A DNA stretch of 64,000 nt from Porphyromonas bennonis DSM 23058 = JCM 16335 (GCF_000375645.1 NZ_AQWR01000001.1:76483-140482), one strand, 5' to 3'. Positions 55,568 to 63,839 are shown, counted from the first letter of the stretch. Notes: a model not told the origin generated them from the letters alone. Numbers and translations are program-made.

Positions 55568-56329
55568 ATGGATAAGTTTATAGACATTAAAGTTAAGGTT
55601 TGGCGTCAGCGCAACCGTCATGAGAAGGGTCACTTCGAGACCTATGAGGTGAAGCATGTCGATGAGAATGCTTCCTTCCTCGAGATGATCGATATGCTCA
55701 ATGATCAGCTCATCCGCGAGGGTAAGGATCCGGTCGTCTATGACAATGACTGTCGCGAGGGTATCTGTGGTGCCTGCTCGATGTACGTGGATGGTCACCC
55801 GCACGGTCTGATCCCCGGAGCGACCACCTGTCAGCTCTATATGCGTAACTGGAAGAGTGGCGACACCATCACCGTAGAGCCATGGCGCTCTGCCGGCTTC
55901 CCGGTCATCCGTGACCTGATGGTGGACAGATCTTCATTCGACAAGATTCAGCAGGCCGGTGGCTTCATCTCGATGAATGCCGGCTCCGCCCCTGACGGAA
56001 ATGCGATCCCCGTCTCGAGAGTCAATTCTGAGCTCGCTATCGATGCCGCCTCCTGCATTGGCTGTGGTGCTTGCGTAGCTGCTTGTAAGAACGGCTCTGC
56101 CATGCTCTTCGTCAGTGCCAAGGTGAGCCAATTTGCTCTCCTTCCTCAGGGAAAGGTAGAAGCGAAGAAGCGCGCACGCGCTATGGTGGCCAAGATGGAC
56201 GAGTTGGGCTTCGGTAACTGTACCAATACCCGAGCCTGTGAGATGGAGTGCCCGAAGAGCATCTCGATCTCCAATATCGCACGTCTCAATCGCGAGTTTA
56301 TCAAGGCTAAGTTTGGTCAGATAGACTGA
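55568..56329 (+). CDS. frdB: Fumarate reductase/succinate dehydrogenase iron-sulfur subunit
   Basis: Electron-transfer subunit of 253 residues with three iron-sulfur clusters. The 2Fe-2S motif is CREGICGACSMYVDG, the 4Fe-4S motif CIGCGACVAACKNG, and the third cluster CTNTRACEMECPKSI. The order and length match the di-heme frdCAB type. A terminator follows directly. Confidence 0.95.
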   Translation: MDKFIDIKVKVWRQRNRHEKGHFETYEVKHVDENASFLEMIDMLNDQLIREGKDPVVYDNDCREGICGACSMYVDGHPHGLIPGATTCQLYMRNWKSGDTITVEPWRSAGFPVIRDLMVDRSSFDKIQQAGGFISMNAGSAPDGNAIPVSRVNSELAIDAASCIGCGACVAACKNGSAMLFVSAKVSQFALLPQGKVEAKKRARAMVAKMDELGFGNCTNTRACEMECPKSISISNIARLNREFIKAKFGQID

Positions 56330-56356
56330 TAAGAGCGAGCGAATCGTTTTAATTCT

Positions 56357-56394
56357 AAGGAGAGGTTCCCAAATGCGGGAGCCTCTCCTTTTTT
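56357..56394 (+). terminator. Intrinsic terminator of frdCAB
   Basis: AAGGAGAGGTTCCC pairs with GGGAGCCTCTCCTT, then TTTTG. Confidence 0.9.
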
Positions 56395-56452
56395 GTTGTA
56401 CCCTTATGGCAGAATCAAGGGTATCAGAAACTCTAAAAGTGATGCCCTCAGA

Positions 56453-56534
56453 TTAATATCGGTATTAGTCAAAACTATTACCGGTAATAGTCTTGACTAA
56501 TACCGACTATAGTCTCAACTATTACCGGTAATAG
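56453..56534. repeat. Palindrome array 6 (4 units, 22-bp period)
   Basis: Units start at 56453 (TTAATATCGGTATTAG), 56475 (CTATTACCGGTAATAG), 56497 (CTAATACCGACTATAG) and 56519 (CTATTACCGGTAATAG). It lies between the frdB terminator and the glyA promoter, ending 114 bp before the -33 box. Confidence 0.95.
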
Positions 56535-56648
56535 AAATTAGGGATCCTTTTCTGCTGGTGATCAGTATTTTGTAGTACCTCTCCAGACGCATGCCATACC
56601 TGTGATGGCTGGTGGTTAGGACTTGCCTCAAGCATGCGCCCATTCGCA

Positions 56649-56679
56649 TTGTTAGGCTCGCTAATTATGATTAGATTTG
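56649..56679 (+). promoter_or_regulatory. glyA promoter
   Basis: TTG (56649-56651), 20 nt spacer, then TAGATTTG (56672-56679). Confidence 0.8.
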
Positions 56680-56751
56680 CATAGGGGAGTGGATATTTCT
56701 ACGTCTTGAAGTAATCTACTGTAAACCAATAAACTTTCAACCTTTTTCATC

Positions 56752-58044
56752 ATGAAAAGAGATCAACAGATTTTTGACCTGATCGACCAGGAGCGTCTGC
56801 GCCAGAAGCGCGGTGTGGAGCTGATTGCGTCAGAGAACTTCGTTAGCGAAGAGGTGCTCCGCGCTATGGGTAGCATCATGACCAACAAGTACGCTGAGGG
56901 CTATCCCGGCAAGCGCTACTATGGTGGCTGTCAGATCGTGGATCAGAGTGAGCAGCTGGCTATCGATCGCATCAAGAAGCTCTACGATGCTGAGTATGCC
57001 AACGTGCAGCCTCACTCCGGCGCTCAGGCCAATATGTCTGTCTTCCAGGCTTGCCTCAACGCCGGCGACACCTTCATGGGTCTCAACCTCGATCACGGCG
57101 GTCACCTGACCCACGGGTCGCTCGTCAACGCCTCCGGTATCCTCTACAACCCTGTTGCCTACGGAGTACGTAAGGAGGACGGTCGTGTCGACTACGACGA
57201 TATGGAGCGCAAGGCCAAGGAGACCCACCCGAAGCTCATCGTCGGTGGTGCCTCTGCCTACTCTCGTGAGTGGGACTACAAGCGCATGCGCGAGATCGCA
57301 GATAGCGTAGGCGCTATCCTGATGATCGATATGGCTCACCCTGCCGGACTCATCGCTGCCGGTCTCCTCGCTAACCCGGTAAAGTACGCCCACATCGTCA
57401 CCTCCACGACACACAAGACCCTGAGAGGTCCGCGTGGTGGTATCATCCTGATGGGTAAGGACTTCGAGAACCCCTGGGGCAAGGCTACCAAGAAGGGTCG
57501 CGTCAAGATGATGTCTGAGCTGATCAACTCCGCAGTCTTCCCCGGAGTACAGGGTGGACCTCTGGAGCACGTCATCGCCGCTAAGGCAGTAGCCTTCTAT
57601 GAGGCTCTGCAGCCTTCCTTCAAGACCTACCAGACGCAGGTGCATGCCAATGCAGTAACCATAGCTAACACCTTCCTCGAGCTTGGCTATGATGTGGTAT
57701 CCGGCGGTACCGATAACCACTTGGTGCTGCTTGATCTCCGCAAGAAGTTCCCCGAGCTGACCGGTAAGGAAGCCGAGGATGCACTGGTGAAGGCAGACAT
57801 CACGGCTAATAAGAATATGGTTCCCTTCGATGACCGTACCCCTGCCAAGACGAGCGGTATCCGCATCGGAAGCCCTGCAGCCACGACCCGTGGACTGAAG
57901 GAGGGAGACTTCAAGACCGTCGTACACTGGATCGATGAGATCCTCAGTAATCCTACCAGCGAGGAGGTGATCAAGAAGGTTCGCTCACAGGTCAATGAGC
58001 TGATGGAGGACCGTCCCCTTAATGTCTGGGAGGATCGCGACTGA
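56752..58044 (+). CDS. glyA: Serine hydroxymethyltransferase
   Basis: PLP enzyme linking serine, glycine and one-carbon units on tetrahydrofolate. It has 430 residues. Conserved blocks are [50 protein letters not shown] and the PLP lysine in [17 protein letters not shown]20 gene follows after 35 nt with no terminator between. Confidence 0.97.
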   Translation: MKRDQQIFDLIDQERLRQKRGVELIASENFVSEEVLRAMGSIMTNKYAEGYPGKRYYGGCQIVDQSEQLAIDRIKKLYDAEYANVQPHSGAQANMSVFQACLNAGDTFMGLNLDHGGHLTHGSLVNASGILYNPVAYGVRKEDGRVDYDDMERKAKETHPKLIVGGASAYSREWDYKRMREIADSVGAILMIDMAHPAGLIAAGLLANPVKYAHIVTSTTHKTLRGPRGGIILMGKDFENPWGKATKKGRVKMMSELINSAVFPGVQGGPLEHVIAAKAVAFYEALQPSFKTYQTQVHANAVTIANTFLELGYDVVSGGTDNHLVLLDLRKKFPELTGKEAEDALVKADITANKNMVPFDDRTPAKTSGIRIGSPAATTRGLKEGDFKTVVHWIDEILSNPTSEEVIKKVRSQVNELMEDRPLNVWEDRD

Positions 58045-58079
58045 TTTATTCATAACTTAAGCACATTAATATCGACTTA

Positions 58080-60488
58080 ATGAAATTCATCAAGCATGCA
58101 GTCGTGGCTTTTGCCGGCATGCTTCTCTTTTCCGGTTGTGGTAATGGTGTGGAAAAGTCTCTCGACGAGGCTCCCTATAATCAGGGGATACACATCATAC
58201 CTCAACCGGTAAAAGTGAATGTAGGCCAGGAGCAGGGTCGCTGGACACTGACCTCTTCGACTAAGATCATCGCAGACGAGAGTCTTGCCATTGTCACTGA
58301 CTTCCTAAAGGACAAGATCGCGAACTCTACAGGATACAACCTGTCCGTGGAGTCCACAAGTAGCAACCCCGCCAAGGAGATCCGCTTCGTCATCGTGACT
58401 GACGAGGTGATCCCGCACGAGGAGGGTTACTCTCTTGACGTGACCTCTGATGGTGGTGTCCTGATCCAGGCCTCCACTCCGCGTGGGGCCTTCTGGGGTA
58501 TGCAGTCTCTCCTTCAGCTTTTCCCGGCTGAGATAGAGAGCCCTTCTAAGGTCAATGCTAAGAGCTGGACCGTCCCCTTTGTCAGCATTGAGGACTACCC
58601 GCAATTCAGCTACCGTGGTCAGCACGTGGATCCGTGTCGTCACTTCCAGACGATAGATGACGTGAAGAAGACCATCGATGTCCTCTCTATGCTTAAGATC
58701 AATAAGCTGCACTTCCACCTCACGGAGGATCAGGGATGGCGCATTGAGATCAAAAAGTATCCCCGCCTCACGGAGGTGGGTGCTGTGCGTACGGAGGGAG
58801 ATGGCACGACCTACGGGCCTTACTTCTACACACAGGAGGAGATCAAGGATCTTGTCGCTTATGCAGATGCTCGATTTGTGGAGATTATTCCTGAGATCGA
58901 GCTCCCGGGCCACGCTGTCTCTGCCCTCTCAGCCTATCCCTGGCTGGGGTGCAAGGGGGAGGACTTCCCCTACGAGGTGCGTAACATTTGGGGAATCTCC
59001 AATGAGGTGATCTGTGCAGGTAAGGACTCTTCGATCGAGTTTTACAAGGACGTACTGACGGAGGTGATGCCCCTTTTCCACACTGACTTCATCCACATTG
59101 GTGGCGATGAGGCACCCAAGACGGAGTGGAAGCGCTGCCCAAATTGCCAGAAGCGGATCCACGAGCAGGGACTCAAGGATGAGGATGAGCTGCAGAGCTG
59201 GTTTATCTCCCAGATCGGTACCTTCCTCAGCGAGCACGGTAAGCGGATGATCGGCTGGGATGAGATCCTCGAGGGAGGTATCCCGGAGAATGCTACGATC
59301 ATGTCGTGGCGCGGCGAGCAGGGCGGTATCAATGCGGCCAAGGCCGGTCACGATGTAATCATGACCCCCTCATCTCATGGTTTTTACCTCGACTACTACC
59401 AGGGCGATCCCAATGTTGAGCCTGTGGCTCTCTGCTGCCGATCGACACTGTCTCAGGTATACGCCTACGTGCCCATCTCCGAGCATATCACTCCAGAGAT
59501 GGCACCCCATATCCTCGGCGTGCAGGGCAATAACTGGTCGGAGTATATCCCCGATGGCAAGCACGCTCAGTATATGGCTCAGCCCCGTATGGCTGCGATT
59601 GCGGAGGTGGCGTGGTCTCCGGTAGAGCAGAAGGACTTTGACGGCTTTGTTGGCCGTCTCGAGAACTTCACCGCCCGTCTCGGACTCCATGACTACAATT
59701 ACTTTATCCCACAGCCTGAGCAGCCCGACAATCGGAGCATCGACTGTGTGACCTTTACCGGTGAGAGCGTGACGATCCCCTTCGGGACCGTCTATCCGGT
59801 ACACAAGATCATCTACACCACTGATGGCACTGATCCTGTGGAGGGTAGTGCTCAGGAGTACTCTGAGCCGCTGACCTTCTCCTCTGATACGGAGCTGAGG
59901 ATCCGCTCTCTGACGCAGAGCGGTGCCATGAGCCCTGTGCGCATCATCACAATACGGCGTCAGGACTATGCTCCAGCTGTCGCTGCCACTGCTGATGGGT
60001 ACGACTCCGGTCTCGACCTGACGACAGTCCGCAAGCAGTTCAAGTCATCTGACGACTTTGAGTCCTACTCGGGTGATGGCGCTGTTGTCCTCCACGGAGT
60101 CAAGCTCAGTGAGAGTGGAGAGAATGTCTACAAGGAGCAGATGGAGGAGCATCTGATGAGTAATGTCAACTGGAATGCTCAGGATTACTCCGGCTATGTA
60201 ATGATCCCTGAGGATGGCGTCTACCGCATCCGCTGCAGCAGCAACCGACTCTGGCTCGATGGCCATATGATCATCGACAATACCGGTGTCTGCAAGCGCA
60301 ATACCCACTCCGATGTGACCCTTGCGCTTGCTCAGGGGTTGCATAAGATCCGCTTCACTCAGGTGCTGGACTTTATCGGAAACTGGCCCAGCGGATTCTA
60401 CGATCAGAGACCCTACATGGGTCGCTTCGACAAGGGTGAGCCACTGAAGGCTGTCCCGGACGAAGCTTATTTCTGTGACAAGAAGTAA
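58080..60488 (+). CDS. GH20 beta-N-acetylhexosaminidase lipoprotein
   Basis: Removes terminal GlcNAc/GalNAc from glycans at the cell surface or in the periplasm. It has 802 residues. The lipobox FSGC gives Cys20 as the lipidated residue. Domains in order: N-terminal GH20b domain (about 35-165), GH20 catalytic barrel (about 170-520) with HIGGDEAPK (Asp343-Glu344 the catalytic pair), a small beta domain (about 550-625), and a C-terminal PA14-like domain (about 650-790; SGYVMIPEDGVYRIRCSSN, LWLDGHMIIDN). It follows glyA closely, probably by read-through. It fits host-glycan foraging. Confidence 0.93.
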   Translation: MKFIKHAVVAFAGMLLFSGCGNGVEKSLDEAPYNQGIHIIPQPVKVNVGQEQGRWTLTSSTKIIADESLAIVTDFLKDKIANSTGYNLSVESTSSNPAKEIRFVIVTDEVIPHEEGYSLDVTSDGGVLIQASTPRGAFWGMQSLLQLFPAEIESPSKVNAKSWTVPFVSIEDYPQFSYRGQHVDPCRHFQTIDDVKKTIDVLSMLKINKLHFHLTEDQGWRIEIKKYPRLTEVGAVRTEGDGTTYGPYFYTQEEIKDLVAYADARFVEIIPEIELPGHAVSALSAYPWLGCKGEDFPYEVRNIWGISNEVICAGKDSSIEFYKDVLTEVMPLFHTDFIHIGGDEAPKTEWKRCPNCQKRIHEQGLKDEDELQSWFISQIGTFLSEHGKRMIGWDEILEGGIPENATIMSWRGEQGGINAAKAGHDVIMTPSSHGFYLDYYQGDPNVEPVALCCRSTLSQVYAYVPISEHITPEMAPHILGVQGNNWSEYIPDGKHAQYMAQPRMAAIAEVAWSPVEQKDFDGFVGRLENFTARLGLHDYNYFIPQPEQPDNRSIDCVTFTGESVTIPFGTVYPVHKIIYTTDGTDPVEGSAQEYSEPLTFSSDTELRIRSLTQSGAMSPVRIITIRRQDYAPAVAATADGYDSGLDLTTVRKQFKSSDDFESYSGDGAVVLHGVKLSESGENVYKEQMEEHLMSNVNWNAQDYSGYVMIPEDGVYRIRCSSNRLWLDGHMIIDNTGVCKRNTHSDVTLALAQGLHKIRFTQVLDFIGNWPSGFYDQRPYMGRFDKGEPLKAVPDEAYFCDKK

Positions 60489-60506
60489 TCGATCTAACTT
60501 ACCCAT

Positions 60507-60547
60507 AAGGGGGTGCATCCACATTAGGGTGCACCCCCTTCTATTTA
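60507..60547 (+). terminator. Intrinsic terminator after the GH20 gene
   Basis: AAGGGGGTGCA (60507-60517) pairs with TGCACCCCCTT (60530-60540), then CTATTTAT. Confidence 0.85.
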
Positions 60548-60665
60548 TAACCGGATCCTCATGGGAGCTTCGATAACAGAAGTGAAGTCTGAATTTATAG
60601 TGATTGCTAACAAGTTACGGAGCAGATGAGAGGCAAAATAGTTAGGGGGAAAGGGTAAAAAGGTG

Positions 60666-60673
60666 TATCTTTG
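60666..60673 (+). promoter_or_regulatory. Promoter -7 element of the HU gene
   Basis: TATCTTTG fits TAnnTTTG, 76 nt before the HU ATG; the -33 position shows TTA instead of TTG. Confidence 0.6.
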
Positions 60674-60748
60674 CGTACTCTTTGCGTAGAGGCTTGGAGC
60701 AGCGGGGTGGGATTAGCGTAGTAGTAATCCAAATATTTGCAGAATATT

Positions 60749-61030
60749 ATGATAAAAGCAGACCTTGTCAACGAGGTTTCCAGGAAGACCGGTATCGAGC
60801 GCAAGCTCGTCATGGCTACGATCGAGTCGGCTATGGATGTGATCAAGGAGACCATGATCAACCAGGAGAATGTCTACTTGCGTGGCTTCGGCAGTTTTGT
60901 CGTTAAGGAGAGGGCAGCAAAGACAGCGCGTAACATCAGTAAGAATACGACCATCCAGCTTCCGGCTCGTAAGGTTCCCACCTTCAAGCCATCTAAGACC
61001 TTTGCTGAGAAGGTAGACAAGAATAAGTAA
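60749..61030 (+). CDS. HU/IHF family DNA-binding protein
   Basis: Small nucleoid protein that bends DNA as a dimer. I start at MIKADLVNEVSRKTG, the family start; a TTG four codons earlier is unlikely. It has 93 residues with GFGSFVVKERAAKTARN (the DNA-arm region) and PTFKPSKTFAEKV at the end. Phe-Gly-Ser-Phe is the HU/IHF signature. The next small gene is 66 nt downstream and may share the transcript. Confidence 0.94.
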   Translation: MIKADLVNEVSRKTGIERKLVMATIESAMDVIKETMINQENVYLRGFGSFVVKERAAKTARNISKNTTIQLPARKVPTFKPSKTFAEKVDKNK

Positions 61031-61096
61031 TTCTATCTCTCTATAGTCGCCCGGAGTGACTTAGGAGAGTGTTCTATAAATTTAAAAGTAAGTATT

Positions 61097-61189
61097 ATGC
61101 CAAACGGGAGAAAGAAGAAGAGACATAAAATGTCTACGCACAAGCGTAAGAAGAGACTGAGAAAGAACCGTCACAAGAAGAATAAGTGA
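61097..61189 (+). CDS. 30-residue basic protein, AURKAIP1/COX24 (mS38-like) family
   Basis: A short frame ATG to TGA encodes 30 residues, MPNGRKKKRHKMSTHKRKKR and then LRKNRHKKNK, about two thirds Lys, Arg or His. It matches the tiny proteins annotated in Bacteroidota with the AURKAIP1/COX24 C-terminal domain, related to mitochondrial ribosomal mS38, and a homologue has been reported as a ribosomal protein (bL38) in Flavobacterium; I recall this from general knowledge. It is too short for usual ORF calling but is strongly supported by composition and family resemblance. Confidence 0.85.
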   Translation: MPNGRKKKRHKMSTHKRKKRLRKNRHKKNK

Positions 61190-61279
61190 TCGCTCTACCC
61201 TGTACTTCTGACTTCAGTCTCATATAGAGATCTGACAGCAATGGGTGCAGTGTGCTCATTTTACGCCTTAATGGTTTTG

Positions 61280-61344
61280 AGAGTGAGTCTCTACGGGCAG
61301 CGGTTTGATAGTCGCATACTCATGTAGGCTCGCTCTTGTTTTTT
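61280..61344 (+). terminator. Hairpin with T tract before rng
   Basis: AGAGTGAGTCTCTAC (61280-61294) pairs with GTAGGCTCGCTCT (61324-61336; G-U pairs and a two-base bulge), followed by TTGTTTTTT. Likely ends the HU-mS38-like transcript. The 207-bp gap 61190-61396 shows no gene otherwise. Confidence 0.65.
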
Positions 61345-61396
61345 ATTAATAGGCTACCGGCCACACGGTCGTAGCCGAAAGATTAGATTTACTCGT

Positions 61397-63103
61397 GTGA
61401 AAAGTCAACTTGTCATCGATGTGCGACCGAAGGAGGTCCTCATCGCGGTCCTGGAGGATCGTAGACTAGTGGAGCTCCGGAGAGAGAAGCAAAACATCTC
61501 TTTCTCGGTGGGAGATATCTATCTCGGCACGGTGAAGAAAGTCATGCCCGGTCTCAATGCCGCCTTTGTCGACATTGGGCACCAGAGACAAGCGTTTCTC
61601 CACTACCGTGATCTGGGAAGTAGCTTCCTGACAGCCCAGAGCTTCCTCAGCGCACAGCGTAAGTATGGTAAGAGCTTTTCTCCCGAGCGAGTAAAACTGG
61701 AGAAGCCTATCCCCAAGACCGGAGACATCGCTGATCAGCTCAAGGCTGGCGATGAAGTGATGGTCCAGATCACCAAGGAGGCCATCTCCACCAAGGGTCC
61801 CAGACTCTCCGCAGAGCTCTCCTTTGCGGGGCGCTACTTAGTCCTTATCCCCTTTGCGGACAAGGTGTCTGTTTCCCAGAAGATAGGGAGCAAGGAGGAG
61901 CGGAACAGACTGAAGCAGCTGGTCCTCAGTATTAAGCCGAAGAACGTGACGGTGATCGTCAGGACCTCTGCGGAGGGCGTCAAGGTAGCTGAGCTGGACC
62001 ATGAGCTTCGTAGTCTGATCAAGAAGTGGACTTCCACTGTCGACAGTCTCAATACCGCTGTCCCTCCCTCTAACTCCAGGAAGAAAGGACAGGGCAATGG
62101 CAGGAAGAACTCCTCTCCCTCCTCTGACGGCAAGCCCTGGCAAATGCTCCACGAGGAGACAAATCGTGTGATCAGTCTCCTCCGAGACACCTACGACTCC
62201 TCGCTGAAGGAGGTGTATGTCAATGATCAGAGCATGGTGCGGGAGGTCACAGACTACGTCGACCTCATCGATCCCGGTAAGGGTGATATAGTGAGGTTTT
62301 ACGACGGTCGTAATCCCATCTTTGATCACTTCGACATCACTCGCCAGATCAAGCACCTCTTCGGTAAGATCGTTACCTACCGTCAGGGAGCCTACTTGTA
62401 CATAGAGCAGACCGAGGCGATGCACGTCATCGATGTCAATAGTGGCAACCGCGCTCGAGGCTCCTCTCAGCAGGAAGACACCGCTGTGGATGTCAATCTC
62501 TCTGCCGCTGAGGAGATCGCTCGTCAGATGAGGCTGAGAGACTTGGGAGGCATCATCGTCATCGACTTCATCGATATGGCAGAGGCTGCCAATAGGCAGA
62601 AGCTCTACGACCACATGATCCAGTGCATGGTCAATGACCGTGCTAAGCATACGGTCCTGCCGCTCACGAAGTTTGGTCTCATGCAGATCACTCGTCAGAG
62701 GGTCCGTCAGGCGATGATCGTGGAGACGCAGGAGACCTGTCCCACCTGCTTAGGCACCGGTAAGGTACAGCCCACGCTCTTCTTTACCGACAAGCTTGAG
62801 CAGATGATCAAGCAACTGACTCAGGAGGAGGGCATCAGAACCTTCACGCTTCACGTCCATCCCTATGTCGCCGCTTTTATCCGCAATCGTCAGGGTAAGG
62901 GATTCTTGGGACTTATGGGTACCAAGTCACTCCTGTCCACCTGGAGGACTGCTTACGGTAAGGGTATCGAAGTGCTCCCCGACCAGTCCATAGGGATGAT
63001 CGACTACGAGGTGACCGACTCAGAGGGTAACGACCTGTCTCACTTCCTCGACGAGGATGTGAAGGGTCTGGATCCTGAGGACGCTGAGGCAACAGAAGAT
63101 TGA
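61397..63103 (+). CDS. rng: Ribonuclease E/G family protein
   Basis: Endoribonuclease for rRNA and mRNA processing. It has 568 residues from a GTG start that matches homologues (MKSQLVIDVRPKEVLIAVLE). An S1-like region (GDIYLGTVKKVMPGLNAAFVDIG) is interrupted by a linker, as usual. The catalytic aspartates lie in HVIDVNSGN and IIVIDFIDM, and the Zn-link cysteines in CPTCLGTGK. Compared with E. coli RNase G (489 residues) it has an insertion of low-complexity Ser/Lys/Gly around residues 225-245 and an acidic end. No long RNase E scaffold tail. Confidence 0.94.
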   Translation: MKSQLVIDVRPKEVLIAVLEDRRLVELRREKQNISFSVGDIYLGTVKKVMPGLNAAFVDIGHQRQAFLHYRDLGSSFLTAQSFLSAQRKYGKSFSPERVKLEKPIPKTGDIADQLKAGDEVMVQITKEAISTKGPRLSAELSFAGRYLVLIPFADKVSVSQKIGSKEERNRLKQLVLSIKPKNVTVIVRTSAEGVKVAELDHELRSLIKKWTSTVDSLNTAVPPSNSRKKGQGNGRKNSSPSSDGKPWQMLHEETNRVISLLRDTYDSSLKEVYVNDQSMVREVTDYVDLIDPGKGDIVRFYDGRNPIFDHFDITRQIKHLFGKIVTYRQGAYLYIEQTEAMHVIDVNSGNRARGSSQQEDTAVDVNLSAAEEIARQMRLRDLGGIIVIDFIDMAEAANRQKLYDHMIQCMVNDRAKHTVLPLTKFGLMQITRQRVRQAMIVETQETCPTCLGTGKVQPTLFFTDKLEQMIKQLTQEEGIRTFTLHVHPYVAAFIRNRQGKGFLGLMGTKSLLSTWRTAYGKGIEVLPDQSIGMIDYEVTDSEGNDLSHFLDEDVKGLDPEDAEATED

Positions 63104-63166
63104 TAGGGCAGTAAACTGTCCCCATTTTACTCGCTCTCGATAAGAGAAGCAACTTAATGAAACAAC

Positions 63167-63214
63167 AAGCCGGAGTACCCCCTCAGGATCGAGGAGAGTA
63201 CTTCGGCTTTTTTT
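63167..63214 (+). terminator. Intrinsic terminator of rng
   Basis: AAGCCGGAGTAC (63167-63178) pairs with GTACTTCGGCTT (63198-63209; one G-U type mismatch), then a run of seven T. Confidence 0.88.
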
Positions 63215-63291
63215 GTCGTTTCGTTATCGTACGGTTGACTACGCTCTCACTCGCAAGCAATCCACCAAGACCACGTGAGGATACCGACAGA

Positions 63292-63373
63292 CTAATACCG
63301 ATATTAGTGCAAACTATAGTCGGTATTAGTATCGACTAATACCGGTAATAGTATACACTAATATCGGTAATAG
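63292..63373. repeat. Palindrome array 7 (4 units, 22-bp period)
   Basis: Units start at 63292 (CTAATACCGATATTAG), 63314 (CTATAGTCGGTATTAG), 63336 (CTAATACCGGTAATAG) and 63358 (CTAATATCGGTAATAG). It lies 78 bp after the rng terminator, with no gene recognisable downstream in the window. Confidence 0.95.
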
Positions 63374-63557
63374 AAGAGACGGGAATATTCCTCCTGGGAG
63401 TCAGCATACTGGGTAGCATCGCCTTCTTCCCTTCGACTTCGGCTGCTATAGACGTGTTCGCCACCGTGAGATAGACAGGGCTGACGCATTTGATCTTTAC
63501 CGCTATGCAGAGGAGATCTGCGGCGGGAGATTCCTCTCCTAATGCACCCGCATGCCG

Positions 63558-63839
63558 ATCCCGTAGGGGCGAAGCCCCGGAGGGATCATCGCTCCTTAGC
63601 CCGCGTGTCGAGGCACGAAGTGCCGAAGACCGCGGGAGAGGATGCCAAGAAAGATATACGACCCCGCCAGGGTGTCGCACTTATCAGGGAGTCATGCAAC
63701 CAGTGCGACACCCTTTCGGGGTCGCTGAAGACTCTGCTCGGCGACCCACAAGGGGTCGAGGGGGTAGGGAAGGGTCTTTGTACATCGGTCACCGCTTCGC
63801 GGATGACCGATGCCTATGGAGCGAGCACCCTTCGGGTGC
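63558..63839. repeat. Cluster of six inverted repeats in a gene-free region
   Basis: Six hairpins follow one another: 63558-63587 (GATCCC, inner GGGGC-GAA-GCCCC, GGGATC); 63600-63636 (CCCGCG, inner GGCAC-GAA-GTGCC, CGCGGG); 63660-63723 (GACCCCG then GGGTGTCGCACT, both perfectly matched on the far side); 63742-63758; 63783-63812 (CATCGGTCA with inner CCGC-TTC-GCGG); 63825-63839 (GCACCC-TTC-GGGTGC). The first three share a pattern of outer stem, internal loop, inner stem. The rest of 63374-63900 shows no coding sequence I can support. It may be a structured RNA or a degenerate repeat element. Confidence 0.75.

Noticed and set aside
56830..57927. 365-codon minus-strand ORF opposite glyA
   Set aside because: Same reason: antisense frame of a highly biased gene; no recognisable domain.
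61348..61372. GGCTAC/GTAGCC inverted repeat just before rng as a riboswitch or RNase autoregulatory stem
   Set aside because: Only six outer base pairs match cleanly and the inner part does not pair well; no known family recognised.
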